This document shows positions 45,769 to 54,217 of a stretch of 64,000 bases of DNA, piece after piece. The notes beneath the pieces were generated by a model. The model was given only the letters and a program-made list of their open reading frames with translations. It did not search any database and was not told the origin of the DNA. This DNA is from Candidatus Gastranaerophilales bacterium (GTDB lineage Bacteria > Cyanobacteriota > Vampirovibrionia > Gastranaerophilales > Gastranaerophilaceae), in assembly GCA_944323595.1 (NCBI GenBank), contig CALUTF010000003.1, forward strand, positions 44,358-108,357. Reading direction: 5' to 3'. Each line of letters begins with the position of its first letter. Position 1 is the stretch's first letter. Position numbers and translations under genes: made by a program.

Positions 45769-47508
45769 TTATTTAATATTTTTAACAATATCTATTAAGT
45801 GTTCCACAGCAGTTTCAGGAGTAACTGTTTCAACTTCGCCGGTAGCTCTTGTTTTGTATTCAACAAGACCGTCAGTTATGGTTTTTCCTACTGTTACACG
45901 GTACGGAAAACCGATTAAGTCAGCATCTTTGAATTTTACTCCTGCGCGTTCGTCACGGTCATCAAGCACAACTTCAACGCCTGCTTTCAGTAATTCTTCG
46001 TACATTTTTTCTGCGGTTTTCATCTGTAATTCATCCTGAATGTTTACAGGTACAATTACAACATGGTAAGGTGCAATTGAAATCGGCCATTTTATGCCGT
46101 GTTCATCATAGTGTGCTTCTACTGCTGCTGCTGCTGTCCTTGAAATCCCTATACCGTAACATCCCATTACGTATGGGTGTGATTTGCCGTTCTTATCAAG
46201 GTAAACCGCGTTCATCGGTTTGGAATATTTTGTTCCTAGTTTGAATATATTTCCGACTTCAATACCCTTTGTTACAAAAAGCGGTTTTCCGCATTGCGGA
46301 CAAAGTTCTCCTGATTGTACAAGTCTTATATCAGCGTATTTTGTATCTTTCGGCAGATTTAAATCCATAAGATTTGCACCTACAAGGTGTTTGTCTGTTT
46401 GATTTATACCTACAACAAAATTTTTCATATCTTTAACAGTTTCGTCTACAACAATCGTTACGCCGTTCATTCCTTTTGGTCCTATAAATCCAGGCACTGC
46501 ATCAAAGCCTTTTTCTGACATAAGTTCCGCAATTTCTGCTGATGATGCTATTCTGATATCTATTCCGCCTACGGAGTTCATTAATTTAGTTTCTTCTACG
46601 GACTTGTCAGCTCTAATAAGTGCCAGTACCGGTTTTTTGTCTACTATATAGACCAGAGTTTTCAAAATTAATGTGTCAGGAATATTAAGAAACTTGCTTA
46701 ATTCTTCTATTGAATGTGTATTCGGGGTATCAACTACTTTAGTTTCTTTAAAGTAATCTTTTCCGTCAACGACCGCAGCAGGAAGTTTTGATACTGCATG
46801 GTTTGAGTTTGCTGAATAGTCGCAATCATTACAATAGAAAACGTCATTTTCTCCGGCATCTGTACCTGTAATTACCATAAATTCATGGCTTACGCTTCCG
46901 CCGATTGCGCCTGAATCAGATTGAACCATTTTTGTTTCAAGCCCGCATCTTTCGAAAATTCTTTTATAAGCTTGCGCCATATTTTCGTATTCTTTATCAA
47001 GACCGGCTTCATCAACGTCAAAGCTGTAAGCATCTTTCATAATAAATTCACGACCTCGCAGCAAGCCATAACGCGGTCTGACTTCATCACGAAATTTAGA
47101 TTGAATCTGGTACAAATTAACAGGCAGCTGTTTGTAAGATTTCAATCCGTCACGTGCAATTGATGTGATAACTTCTTCGTGTGTAGGTCCAAGACACATC
47201 ACTCTGTCGTGGCGGTCTTTCATTCTCATAAGTTCTTTGCCGTACACTTCCCAGCGGCCTGATTCTTCCCAGAGTTCTTTAGGCTGAACAAACGGCATAA
47301 GAAGTTCCTGTGCACCTGCTCTGTCCATTTCTTCTCTGACTATATTTTCAACTTTTTTTAATACTCTCCACATCAGGGGTAAATAGTTATAAACACCTGA
47401 TGTAAGTTTTCTTATATATCCTGCGCGGGCAAGCATCTTGTGTGATACTACTTCCGCATCAGACGGAAACTCTCTCAGGGTTTGTACAAATAATTTTGAC
47501 ATTTTCAT
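45769..47508 (-). CDS. proS: Prolyl-tRNA synthetase (bacterial type with editing insertion)
   Basis: A 579-residue class II synthetase. Motif 1 lies around VENIVREEMDRAGAQELLMPFVQP, motif 2 is the FRDEVRPRYGLLRGREFIMKDAYSF segment, and motif 3 is GCYGIGISRTAAAAVEAHYDE. An editing domain of the YbaK type (about residues 225-390) sits between motifs 2 and 3, as in E. coli, and removes mischarged alanine. The anticodon-binding domain is at the C-terminus. GAGGA precedes the ATG at 47508. Confidence 0.97.
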   Translation of the reverse strand: MKMSKLFVQTLREFPSDAEVVSHKMLARAGYIRKLTSGVYNYLPLMWRVLKKVENIVREEMDRAGAQELLMPFVQPKELWEESGRWEVYGKELMRMKDRHDRVMCLGPTHEEVITSIARDGLKSYKQLPVNLYQIQSKFRDEVRPRYGLLRGREFIMKDAYSFDVDEAGLDKEYENMAQAYKRIFERCGLETKMVQSDSGAIGGSVSHEFMVITGTDAGENDVFYCNDCDYSANSNHAVSKLPAAVVDGKDYFKETKVVDTPNTHSIEELSKFLNIPDTLILKTLVYIVDKKPVLALIRADKSVEETKLMNSVGGIDIRIASSAEIAELMSEKGFDAVPGFIGPKGMNGVTIVVDETVKDMKNFVVGINQTDKHLVGANLMDLNLPKDTKYADIRLVQSGELCPQCGKPLFVTKGIEVGNIFKLGTKYSKPMNAVYLDKNGKSHPYVMGCYGIGISRTAAAAVEAHYDEHGIKWPISIAPYHVVIVPVNIQDELQMKTAEKMYEELLKAGVEVVLDDRDERAGVKFKDADLIGFPYRVTVGKTITDGLVEYKTRATGEVETVTPETAVEHLIDIVKNIK

Positions 47509-47630
47509 AGTAATACATCCTCTTAATTCATTTTATAAGATTATTTTACCATGCTGAAAAATATTCTGCATAATTATTTGTACAGGCTTTGCTTATTATA
47601 AATTTCACAACTTCAAGCCGGCGCGAAGTT

Positions 47631-48569
47631 TTATCTCTGTGCTTCAGCTAAGAATTTGTCATATTCAAGTTTAACAAGTTTTGGATTTACAGAAAGTGTC
47701 TGGTGATTGTCGAGAGCCTTTTCCATTGCTGCGGCATAAGTCTCATTATCTCCGTTTTTCTTTGCAATTTGCGCCTGTATATAGTATAAATCTCCGTTAT
47801 CGCCGCAATTTTGGATTGCTGTTTGGATTACTCCGGCGGCTTCTTGTAAATTCCCTGCTTTTGCGAGGATTTTTGAGTAAACTTCATAGGCATCAATATC
47901 TTTCGGGTTAAGTTCCAGAGTCTTATTAAGTTTTTCTGCTGCAGCATCATAATCCCCGTTTTCGTAGTCAATTACCGCTAGGTTATAGTACGCCCAGCTG
48001 TATTCTGGCGATAGTTCCAGTACTTTATGAAATTTTTCTGTTGCACCTGCGTAGTCACCTGTATCTTTTAAGATATTCCCTATATAAAATTGTGCGTATA
48101 TGTCTTCATCATTTAAATCAATAGTTTTTTGAAAATTTATGAGTGCATTTTCTTTGTCATCTTTTTTTAGATAGCATATACCGAGATTAAAAAATGAATT
48201 AGAATCATCAGAATCGGTTTGCAGAACTTTTTCAAAACATTCTATTGCTTTGTCGTATTCTTGTTTTTCGATATAAACCAAGCCGAGATTGTAGTAGGCA
48301 TCAATTTCTTCCGGTGCGGCTTCTATTGCTTTTTGATAGAAATATTCCGCTTTGTCATAATTTTTTAGTTTTTCATAGACAATACCTAAATTATAGAAAA
48401 TACCGCTGTCCGACGGAAAAATTTTGGCAAGGTATAGAAAGTGCTGTAGAGCTTCTTCCGGAAATCCGGTGTCCAGTAAAAGTACTGCAAGCTGTCTTCT
48501 TGCCTGAAAATTCGATTGATCTTCTTTCAAAATATTTTGAAGTTCTTCTATTTTATCCAGATTTGACAT
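47631..48569 (-). CDS. Tetratricopeptide-repeat protein
   Basis: The 312-residue protein is made almost entirely of TPR units, about seven, with canonical units such as FYNLGIVYEKLKNYDKAEYFYQKAIE and AYYNLGLVYIEKQEYDKAIECFEKVL. It has no signal peptide or other domain, so it is a cytoplasmic scaffold for protein contacts; its partner cannot be inferred. It is monocistronic, with a well-placed promoter whose -10 is 6 nt from the ATG. Confidence 0.9.
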   Translation of the reverse strand: MSNLDKIEELQNILKEDQSNFQARRQLAVLLLDTGFPEEALQHFLYLAKIFPSDSGIFYNLGIVYEKLKNYDKAEYFYQKAIEAAPEEIDAYYNLGLVYIEKQEYDKAIECFEKVLQTDSDDSNSFFNLGICYLKKDDKENALINFQKTIDLNDEDIYAQFYIGNILKDTGDYAGATEKFHKVLELSPEYSWAYYNLAVIDYENGDYDAAAEKLNKTLELNPKDIDAYEVYSKILAKAGNLQEAAGVIQTAIQNCGDNGDLYYIQAQIAKKNGDNETYAAAMEKALDNHQTLSVNPKLVKLEYDKFLAEAQR

Positions 48570-48575
48570 AATTTA

Positions 48576-48604
48576 ATCATAACAGTATTTTTCTATATGT
48601 GCAA
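48576..48604 (-). promoter_or_regulatory. Promoter of the TPR gene (leaderless)
   Basis: TTGCAC, a 17-nt spacer and TATGAT on the minus strand. Only 6 nt separate the -10 from the ATG at 48569. Confidence 0.6.
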
Positions 48605-48660
48605 ATATGTTGCTTTTTTATCCCGAATAGTTTAAAATTACTGAATAAGAGGAGTGTATT

Positions 48661-49332
48661 ATGAAATTTAAAATTATAACTTTTATATTATTGGTGATGT
48701 TGTCTATTCAAAGCGTTTTTGCCGCACCTTTTCAGGCTGACGCTAAGACAAAGCGTATCCCTGCGGGAACTAAATTTACATTAAAGTTTCTTGACCCTGT
48801 TACATCTCTCGGGGGAAATGCTGATTTTTCTGCGATTATGATGAATGATCAGACTGCGGAAACCGATGTTATTTTGCCGTCCGGCTCTGTTGTGAGAGGT
48901 GCTATCAATAGAATAGTTCCTGCAAGAAGATTTTCTAAGGGGGCTATTGTTTATCTTGACTTTGACCATGTTGTTACACCTAACGGTCGTCAGGTGCCAT
49001 TGTCAATGGCTGTTGTCGGCAGAGCAGATTTGACGACTGACGGCGGAATTACTACTACCAGAGGTTACTGGGATGCTGTAAAAGAAAATGGTCGTAAAAC
49101 AAAAGAAATTACTAAAAATGCAATAGACTGGGCTGATTATACTTTTGATAATGCTGCTGCAAGATATACTATGGTGACTCTAAGTGCTATAGGCGGCGGT
49201 ATTGGCGGCGGTGCTTATTTTGTTTACGATAGTATTGCTGATATGATTAGAAAAGGTAAAGATGTAGCGCTTCCTGCAGGTGAAATTATGAATGTAATTC
49301 TTGTTGAACCTATTGATGTACCTGTAATTTAG
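48661..49332 (+). CDS. Secreted protein sharing a C-terminal domain with the SLH protein
   Basis: The 223-residue product has a signal peptide (residues 1-21, ending SVFAAP). The core runs IPAGTKFTLKFLDPVTSLGGNADFSAI ... ILPSGSVVRGAIN ... VYLDFDHVVTPNGRQVPLSMAV, a beta-rich layout like VirB10/TrbI-type domains (IPAGT-start, then P-x-GS-V-x-G). A glycine-rich hydrophobic stretch (LSAIGGGIGGGAYFVY, near 180) precedes LPAGEIMNVILVEPI. The end of the SLH protein at 62596 has the same order of elements. AGAGGAGT precedes the ATG. Likely an envelope protein of unknown role. Confidence 0.7.
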   Translation: MKFKIITFILLVMLSIQSVFAAPFQADAKTKRIPAGTKFTLKFLDPVTSLGGNADFSAIMMNDQTAETDVILPSGSVVRGAINRIVPARRFSKGAIVYLDFDHVVTPNGRQVPLSMAVVGRADLTTDGGITTTRGYWDAVKENGRKTKEITKNAIDWADYTFDNAAARYTMVTLSAIGGGIGGGAYFVYDSIADMIRKGKDVALPAGEIMNVILVEPIDVPVI

Positions 49333-49349
49333 TTTATGGAAGGATTGAT

Positions 49350-50291
49350 GTGACAATTGCAAATTTTTTCAAATACAAAAAACTAAGGTTGCTTGAATTC
49401 AGAAACAAACTTTTTACGGCTATATTTTATAATAAACTAACTCTATATTTATTTTCAAAACGTTATTTTAAGTATAAAAATAAGCCGTCATTAAAAATTG
49501 GTTTTCTCAGGCTTCATAATGAAGAAAATACGATTATACCGTGTTTAATGTCTGTGGATTATATGTTTGATAAAATTGTTGTAATTTATTCAGATATTAC
49601 TGATGATAGTCTGAATCATTTGTATGATTATATTCAAAAAAATAATCTGCAGGAAAAATATCTTATTGAAAAATATCCTTATAATGTTTATCCGCCTCAT
49701 CATGAAATTTATTTTTTAAAGAGTCATTTTTTTTTACCAACCAAGAGTTACCTCTCTGCGTATTACCGGTTCGGATTTAATATATGCAAAAAACTTGCAA
49801 AAGGACATAACGGATTTGTTGCAAAAATTGATGCTGATCAAATTTATCTGCCGGATTGCTTTATAGAAATTGAAAAAATGATGGAAGATGACCATTATGC
49901 ATATCTTGTGAATTCTTATGGCGGATTTGACGGACATATCAATGGTAATGAGTACAAAATAGATTATTCTCATGGTAATACAGGACGTAACGGATTTTAT
50001 ACTGACCACATAATTATTCCGTTTTCTCTTATTAATTTTACCTTTTATAACATGGAAATAAAAAACAGCCCTCATAAGGTTGCATGGGAACGGCTGCAGC
50101 ATCCTTTGCTATGGTTAGGACTGCAGAAACAATCAAATTCACCTATGTGGTTCCATTTTGATAGAAAAATACCTTATAAAACTGCCAATTTAAAAAAATT
50201 GACAGAAGAACAGAAAAATCTTTATTATAAGAATATTTATCCACTTTTAGTGAAAACAAATTCTCCATACAAGGATTTGATTATAGAATAA
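49350..50291 (+). CDS. Glycosyltransferase-like protein (GT-A fold, probable)
   Basis: The GTG at 49350 is used as start, with GGAAGG 6 nt before it. The 313-residue product has IGFLRLHNEENTIIPCLMSVDYMFDKIVVIYSD near residues 50-82, typical of GT2-like enzymes that begin with a nucleotide-binding fold. It also has an AKIDADQIYLPDC segment near 158 with a DxD-type acidic pair. The C-terminal half is rich in aromatic and basic residues. It is not close to a named family; a role in surface glycans is an inference. Confidence 0.65.
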   Translation: MTIANFFKYKKLRLLEFRNKLFTAIFYNKLTLYLFSKRYFKYKNKPSLKIGFLRLHNEENTIIPCLMSVDYMFDKIVVIYSDITDDSLNHLYDYIQKNNLQEKYLIEKYPYNVYPPHHEIYFLKSHFFLPTKSYLSAYYRFGFNICKKLAKGHNGFVAKIDADQIYLPDCFIEIEKMMEDDHYAYLVNSYGGFDGHINGNEYKIDYSHGNTGRNGFYTDHIIIPFSLINFTFYNMEIKNSPHKVAWERLQHPLLWLGLQKQSNSPMWFHFDRKIPYKTANLKKLTEEQKNLYYKNIYPLLVKTNSPYKDLIIE

Positions 50292-50305
50292 TATATATAT
50301 CTTCT

Positions 50306-52093
50306 TTAATTTTTTCCTACCTGATTTCTGCCGTTGTTTTTTGCATTGTAGAGTCGTTTATCTGCTGCTTCAATCAATTCTGACGGAGTTTCTCCATCAA
50401 ACGGGTATGTTGAAACGCCAAGGCTTATTGTTACATGGGTTTCCTTGTCATTATTAAGTTTAAATATTTTTTGCGACACGATTGTACAAATTTTTTCTGC
50501 AGTTGTTATTGCTTCATCTTTTCCTGCATTCGGTAGGATTATGCTCATTTCTTCTCCGCCGTAACGGCATACTACATCTGTTGCGCGGACATTGCGTTTC
50601 AGTATTTGCGCAACCTGCCTTAATACGGCATCTCCTGATTGGTGTCCGTAAGTATCATTGAATTTCTTGAAGAAATCAATATCAATTATTATCAGTGAAA
50701 AATTAGTTTCATAACGTTTAGAATGTTCAACATTCATTTTCATTTGATCTTGAAAATATCTGTGGTTGTAAAGATCAGTAAGCCCGTCTGTTGTTGCAAG
50801 TTTGTACTGCTGTTCAAAGTCGCGGGATTTAATCAGATATTTTACGATAAGAGATGTTATGAAAGCTAGAATTACCGCAAGAAGCGGATATATTAGCTCT
50901 ATCCAGATATTTGAAAGTTTCATTGCATAGTATGAGAAAATTACATAAGCCATATAGATAGCAACTGTACTTGTTGAGGCGATTATGGCTGATGAAATTT
51001 GCATAACTAACAATGCTGTTATTAGTGCCAGTATAATACTTACTATAACGGTTACGTGTTTTCCTGCTTTTGTTATAAAGTTGTTATCAATAAGATTATT
51101 GACGTATGTTGCCTGAACTTCTACCCCGGGATAAATCTTTCCTGCCGGAACTGTTTTTATGTCAAAAAGGCTTGCGGCTGTTGTTCCGAAATAGATGATT
51201 TTATTTTTGAACGAATAATTTAAATCAGTAGGTTCACCTTTTATTTTTTTGATTAATTTATACATCGGGATATGCGTATAAGTACCGCTTGGACCGTACC
51301 AATTTAGTATCGCACTTCCGTCTTTGTCAAGATAAACTTTTCTGTCGCCTAATATAAGATTTGAATTTTTATCTACAACATAAGACTTGATATCCTGTCC
51401 CTCTACTGTTTTCAGGTAATCTAAACCTACTTTCAAGCCGAGGTGCGGATAGAATTTATTCTGATATCGTGCAAACATCGGCATTTTTCTGAGGATACCG
51501 TCATCTGCTCTGGATACATTTATTATCCCGACATTTGATGTTGAATTTAGTATATCAGAGAGTATTGCGCGGCAATTTGAGAAAGTAATATCATCAAAAT
51601 TTATATCGTCAGAGTGATTTTCAACCTGTATAGCCAGTGTGTCAGGTAATTTTACCGGCTTTCTCAGTTCTTCCGGCTGGTTATCAAAGTTCATTGCAGT
51701 GTATACATTAGGGTATTTTTTCATGGCTTCAACAAGCGCTTTGTCTGCATTTGGTTTGCTTTTTAAGGATTTTACAAACATAAGGTCAAATGCTATAATT
51801 TTGGGCTGCTGCTGTTCCAGATATTCAATCATTTGAGCGTATATGTCACGCGTAAGCGGCCATTCCCCGTAATTGTCAAGGATGTATTCATAACTGGCAT
51901 CATCTATTGCTACAATTACAATATCGTCATTAACCTTTTTGGCATTGGCGTTAATCATAACGGTTTGCCTCAAGTCAAAGGTTCTGCTTTCCACTATGTC
52001 TATAAATGAGTTTAAATTTGTCTTTTTAAATCCCCAGAATAATAAGCTTAATATCAGTATTAAACCGATAAGATATAATATTTTTTTCAGCAT
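50306..52093 (-). CDS. CHASE2-GGDEF diguanylate cyclase
   Basis: The ATG at 52093 (MLKKILYLIGLILIL, 595 residues) is chosen over a GTG at 52099 for its GAGAG site. After one membrane helix comes an extracytoplasmic CHASE2 sensor domain (about 30-330, VIVAIDDASYEYI...WPLTRDIYAQMIEYL), then three helices and a GGDEF domain (about 430-590). The active site reads YGGEEMSIILPNAG: Phe of GG(D/E)EF is replaced by Met, while the catalytic acids remain. The product-inhibition site RxxD (RATD) lies 5 residues upstream. It should make cyclic di-GMP in response to an external signal. Confidence 0.9.
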   Translation of the reverse strand: MLKKILYLIGLILILSLLFWGFKKTNLNSFIDIVESRTFDLRQTVMINANAKKVNDDIVIVAIDDASYEYILDNYGEWPLTRDIYAQMIEYLEQQQPKIIAFDLMFVKSLKSKPNADKALVEAMKKYPNVYTAMNFDNQPEELRKPVKLPDTLAIQVENHSDDINFDDITFSNCRAILSDILNSTSNVGIINVSRADDGILRKMPMFARYQNKFYPHLGLKVGLDYLKTVEGQDIKSYVVDKNSNLILGDRKVYLDKDGSAILNWYGPSGTYTHIPMYKLIKKIKGEPTDLNYSFKNKIIYFGTTAASLFDIKTVPAGKIYPGVEVQATYVNNLIDNNFITKAGKHVTVIVSIILALITALLVMQISSAIIASTSTVAIYMAYVIFSYYAMKLSNIWIELIYPLLAVILAFITSLIVKYLIKSRDFEQQYKLATTDGLTDLYNHRYFQDQMKMNVEHSKRYETNFSLIIIDIDFFKKFNDTYGHQSGDAVLRQVAQILKRNVRATDVVCRYGGEEMSIILPNAGKDEAITTAEKICTIVSQKIFKLNNDKETHVTISLGVSTYPFDGETPSELIEAADKRLYNAKNNGRNQVGKN

Positions 52094-52119
52094 ACACACT
52101 CTCTTCTTGAAAAATCAAA

Positions 52120-52287
52120 TTACTTTGTTATTTCAGTATAGTGGAATGATGAAGATTTGGCAATAAAATTTTTCATTAAAAATTGTTTTTCAAGGATAAA
52201 ATTATTTAATTTAAGCACATCTGTGGAATATGAGAGTTCATCAGGATTTTTAAGATATTTCAGCAGGCATTTTTCGTGGAGGTTCAT
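52120..52287 (-). CDS. Short protein of 55 residues, function unknown
   Basis: A minus-strand frame from ATG 52287 reads MNLHEKCLLKYLKNPDELSY and ends FHYTEITK. AAGGTG lies 9 nt before the start; a second ATG at 52296 is too close to that site. It ends 26 nt before the CHASE2-GGDEF start, so the two would be co-transcribed. The composition looks protein-like (amphipathic helix, then polar tail). No homology can be assessed, and chance cannot be excluded. Confidence 0.45.
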   Translation of the reverse strand: MNLHEKCLLKYLKNPDELSYSTDVLKLNNFILEKQFLMKNFIAKSSSFHYTEITK

Positions 52288-52427
52288 TATTTTCATCACC
52301 TTATAATATGTTCGACTTGTTTATATTATTTCAAATTGTAAATTAAATTACATCAACCTTTTATACGTTTTGAACGTGCTCTCTACTGCATTTGTACTAT
52401 CAGGACTATTCAAAAATAGCGCAGGAC

Positions 52428-52456
52428 TTGAATTTAAATTGTATTTAGTGTATAAT
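52428..52456 (+). promoter_or_regulatory. rpsU promoter
   Basis: TTGAAT (52428-52433), an exact 17-nt spacer and TATAAT (52451-52456). The transcript would have a leader of about 40 nt containing AAGGTGGTG. Bases 52297-52427 hold no other feature I can support. Confidence 0.75.
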
Positions 52457-52502
52457 ATATATACAGCACTAGTACAAGAAATATAAAGGTGGTGAAAACA
52501 TA

Positions 52503-52676
52503 ATGGCAGAAGTTAAAGTCGGCGAAAACGAATCAATTGAAAGCGCATTGCGTCGTTTCAAGAAAAAAATTCAAAAAGCCGGTATTCTTTCAGAAGTTAA
52601 AAAACGCGAAAGATACGAAAAACCAAGCGTTAAAAGAAAACGTAAATCTGAAGCTGCTCGCAAACGTAAAGTGTAA
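52503..52676 (+). CDS. rpsU: 30S ribosomal protein S21
   Basis: The 57-residue basic protein ([20 protein letters not shown]) has the S21 pattern: [17 protein letters not shown], then [25 protein letters not shown], and a lysine/arginine-rich tail. S21 sits near the anti-Shine-Dalgarno region of 16S rRNA and helps initiation. The gene is short and easily missed. It has a strong promoter and its own terminator. Confidence 0.95.
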   Translation: MAEVKVGENESIESALRRFKKKIQKAGILSEVKKRERYEKPSVKRKRKSEAARKRKV

Positions 52677-52699
52677 GCACTCGGAAGTTATAAATTTAG

Positions 52700-52735
52700 A
52701 AAAGATGTTGAGTTTTGTTGCTTAACATCTTTTTT
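52700..52735 (+). terminator. rpsU terminator
   Basis: AAAAGATGTTGAG pairs with CTTAACATCTTTT (one G-T pair), loop TTTTGTTG, followed by TTTTT. Confidence 0.8.
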
Positions 52736-52773
52736 GTATTAAAGTTTTTCGCTGCAAATAGGTGTGACCGGAT

Positions 52774-52917
52774 ATTACACCGGAGGAATTTGAGCTGGCT
52801 GCACTGGATACAGGTACAGAATGCCGTGTCAAAGACGGTGTATTCAAAGGTAAGCTTGCCGGTATTCTCATAAATCCTCAGGCTCTGATTGTTAAAATTA
52901 GTCCGGATAAAAATTAA
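52774..52917 (+). CDS. Possible short protein with non-canonical start
   Basis: An open frame of 47 codons, TPEEFELAALDTGTECRVKDG followed by FKGKLAGILINPQALIVKI, has sense-codon bias and no ATG, GTG or TTG in frame. An in-frame TGA at 52765 blocks extension upstream. A start at ATT (52774) or at the CTG preceded by GGAGG is possible. The sequence reads like a small beta-barrel. It could be a real gene with a rare start, or a gene fragment left after deletion. Confidence 0.35.
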   Translation: MTPEEFELAALDTGTECRVKDGVFKGKLAGILINPQALIVKISPDKN

Positions 52918-53008
52918 TAATATTCCAACGCTTAAATACGCATTATCTTATTATTAAGCTAACCTACATCTATAGGTGGATTATCAAAATTGAAATGCCT
53001 GTTTAAAT

Positions 53009-54091
53009 TTATTTTGTTTCAATATAGTTTGTGTTTGGAATATATTCGCTTTGAGTATGTTCGTTGATGTTAATTTTATTGATAATTTTAGCGCGTTTTT
53101 TACGGAACAACATATCAACAAAAGCTTCCAAACGGGTGATAAATCCTGCTTCTCCGGTATGTTCATCTATTGTGAGATGTAAAATAGGTTTGTTAAATGA
53201 TTTTGCACGGCGGATAATTCTTTCTATCATTAATGAATCAGGTCCGCAACCAAATGCTGTCAGGGTAATTATACCGTCGATTTTATTATCTTTCAGGTAA
53301 TGTCCTGCAGTACCTGTCATTTCAAATTCATTAGCCCAGTAGTGTTCCTGACCTAATGAATTAATCCCGTCCATCATCTGTTCATTTGATAATTGCAATG
53401 AAGTGCATACTCTTACATCCATTGCTTCAAGTTTATCAAATATTTTCATTGAGGCTCGTTCATCATAGATATTATATCCGTGTGATACCAGTGCAATAGT
53501 TATAGGATATTCTTTTGTAGAACTTTCTATAAATACTTTGCCCTGAAGAGCATAGTTCATTGCTTTTTTATAACTCATGCCTGACTTTGACATAATATGG
53601 AAATTGTTATAGCATCTCCAGCCGGCTTTTGAAGCTTTTTTTATAATTTTTTCATCAGTTATACCGAAAGGAGCAGCCATTTCTTTTAAAAATTCATATA
53701 TACCGTGATTTTTTTCTGATTTATCAAGAGTTGCTTCTATCATCGTAAAATCTTTTTTAACAACATTTCTGACTAAATCAGGAAGTCCTCTGATTTTAGA
53801 GCAGTTGTAAATTTTAGGCGCGATTGATTGGAGAGATGGTACAAGAATTTTATCTACTCCTTTATCAATTAAATTAAGTACATGACCTATGTATATTTTA
53901 ATAGGCAGACAAGTTTCCGTTACAACCAGCGCAGAACCGCTTGACATTGTTTGTTTTGTCGTAACGTCTGATAAAACTATCTTAATCCCTAAATCTGTAA
54001 AGAATCCGTAGTAAAACGGATAATTGTGGTAAAATGACATTCCACGCGGAATACCTATTACTTTTTCATTGTTTGTTTTTGTTTTTTCCAT
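53009..54091 (-). CDS. 2-hydroxyacyl-CoA dehydratase activase-related protein, DUF2229/COG3580 type
   Basis: The 360-residue protein matches the second module of the giant activase-like proteins. It has IGIPRGMSFYHNYPFYYGFFTDLGIKIVLSD near residues 12-42, then VVTETCLPIKIYIGHV, ALQGKVFIESSTKEYPI, ITLTAFGCGPDSLMIERI and LTIDEHTGEAGFITRLEAFVD. The final motif recurs in the COG3581 gene at 537-1676 (DEQTGKAGYLTRLEAF). Conserved cysteines (TETCLP, FGCGPD) suggest iron-sulfur binding. The COG1924 ATPase that it would join is at 9970. It is monocistronic between rpsU and the GT4 pair. Confidence 0.82.
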   Translation of the reverse strand: MEKTKTNNEKVIGIPRGMSFYHNYPFYYGFFTDLGIKIVLSDVTTKQTMSSGSALVVTETCLPIKIYIGHVLNLIDKGVDKILVPSLQSIAPKIYNCSKIRGLPDLVRNVVKKDFTMIEATLDKSEKNHGIYEFLKEMAAPFGITDEKIIKKASKAGWRCYNNFHIMSKSGMSYKKAMNYALQGKVFIESSTKEYPITIALVSHGYNIYDERASMKIFDKLEAMDVRVCTSLQLSNEQMMDGINSLGQEHYWANEFEMTGTAGHYLKDNKIDGIITLTAFGCGPDSLMIERIIRRAKSFNKPILHLTIDEHTGEAGFITRLEAFVDMLFRKKRAKIINKININEHTQSEYIPNTNYIETK

Positions 54092-54180
54092 GCTGCTATT
54101 CGTGTCCTAAATTATTTACTACTCTTATAATACTTCAAATAATATTTTTTGACCATAGTATATTAAAAAATGTTTATTTT

Positions 54181-54209
54181 TTGTCAGCTTCCAATTGCTA
54201 ATTTATTAT
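54181..54209 (+). promoter_or_regulatory. Promoter of the tandem GT4 genes (leaderless)
   Basis: TTGTCA (54181-54186), an exact 17-nt spacer and TATTAT (54204-54209), 8 nt before the ATG at 54218. Confidence 0.65.
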
Positions 54210-54217
54210 TATAGTGT

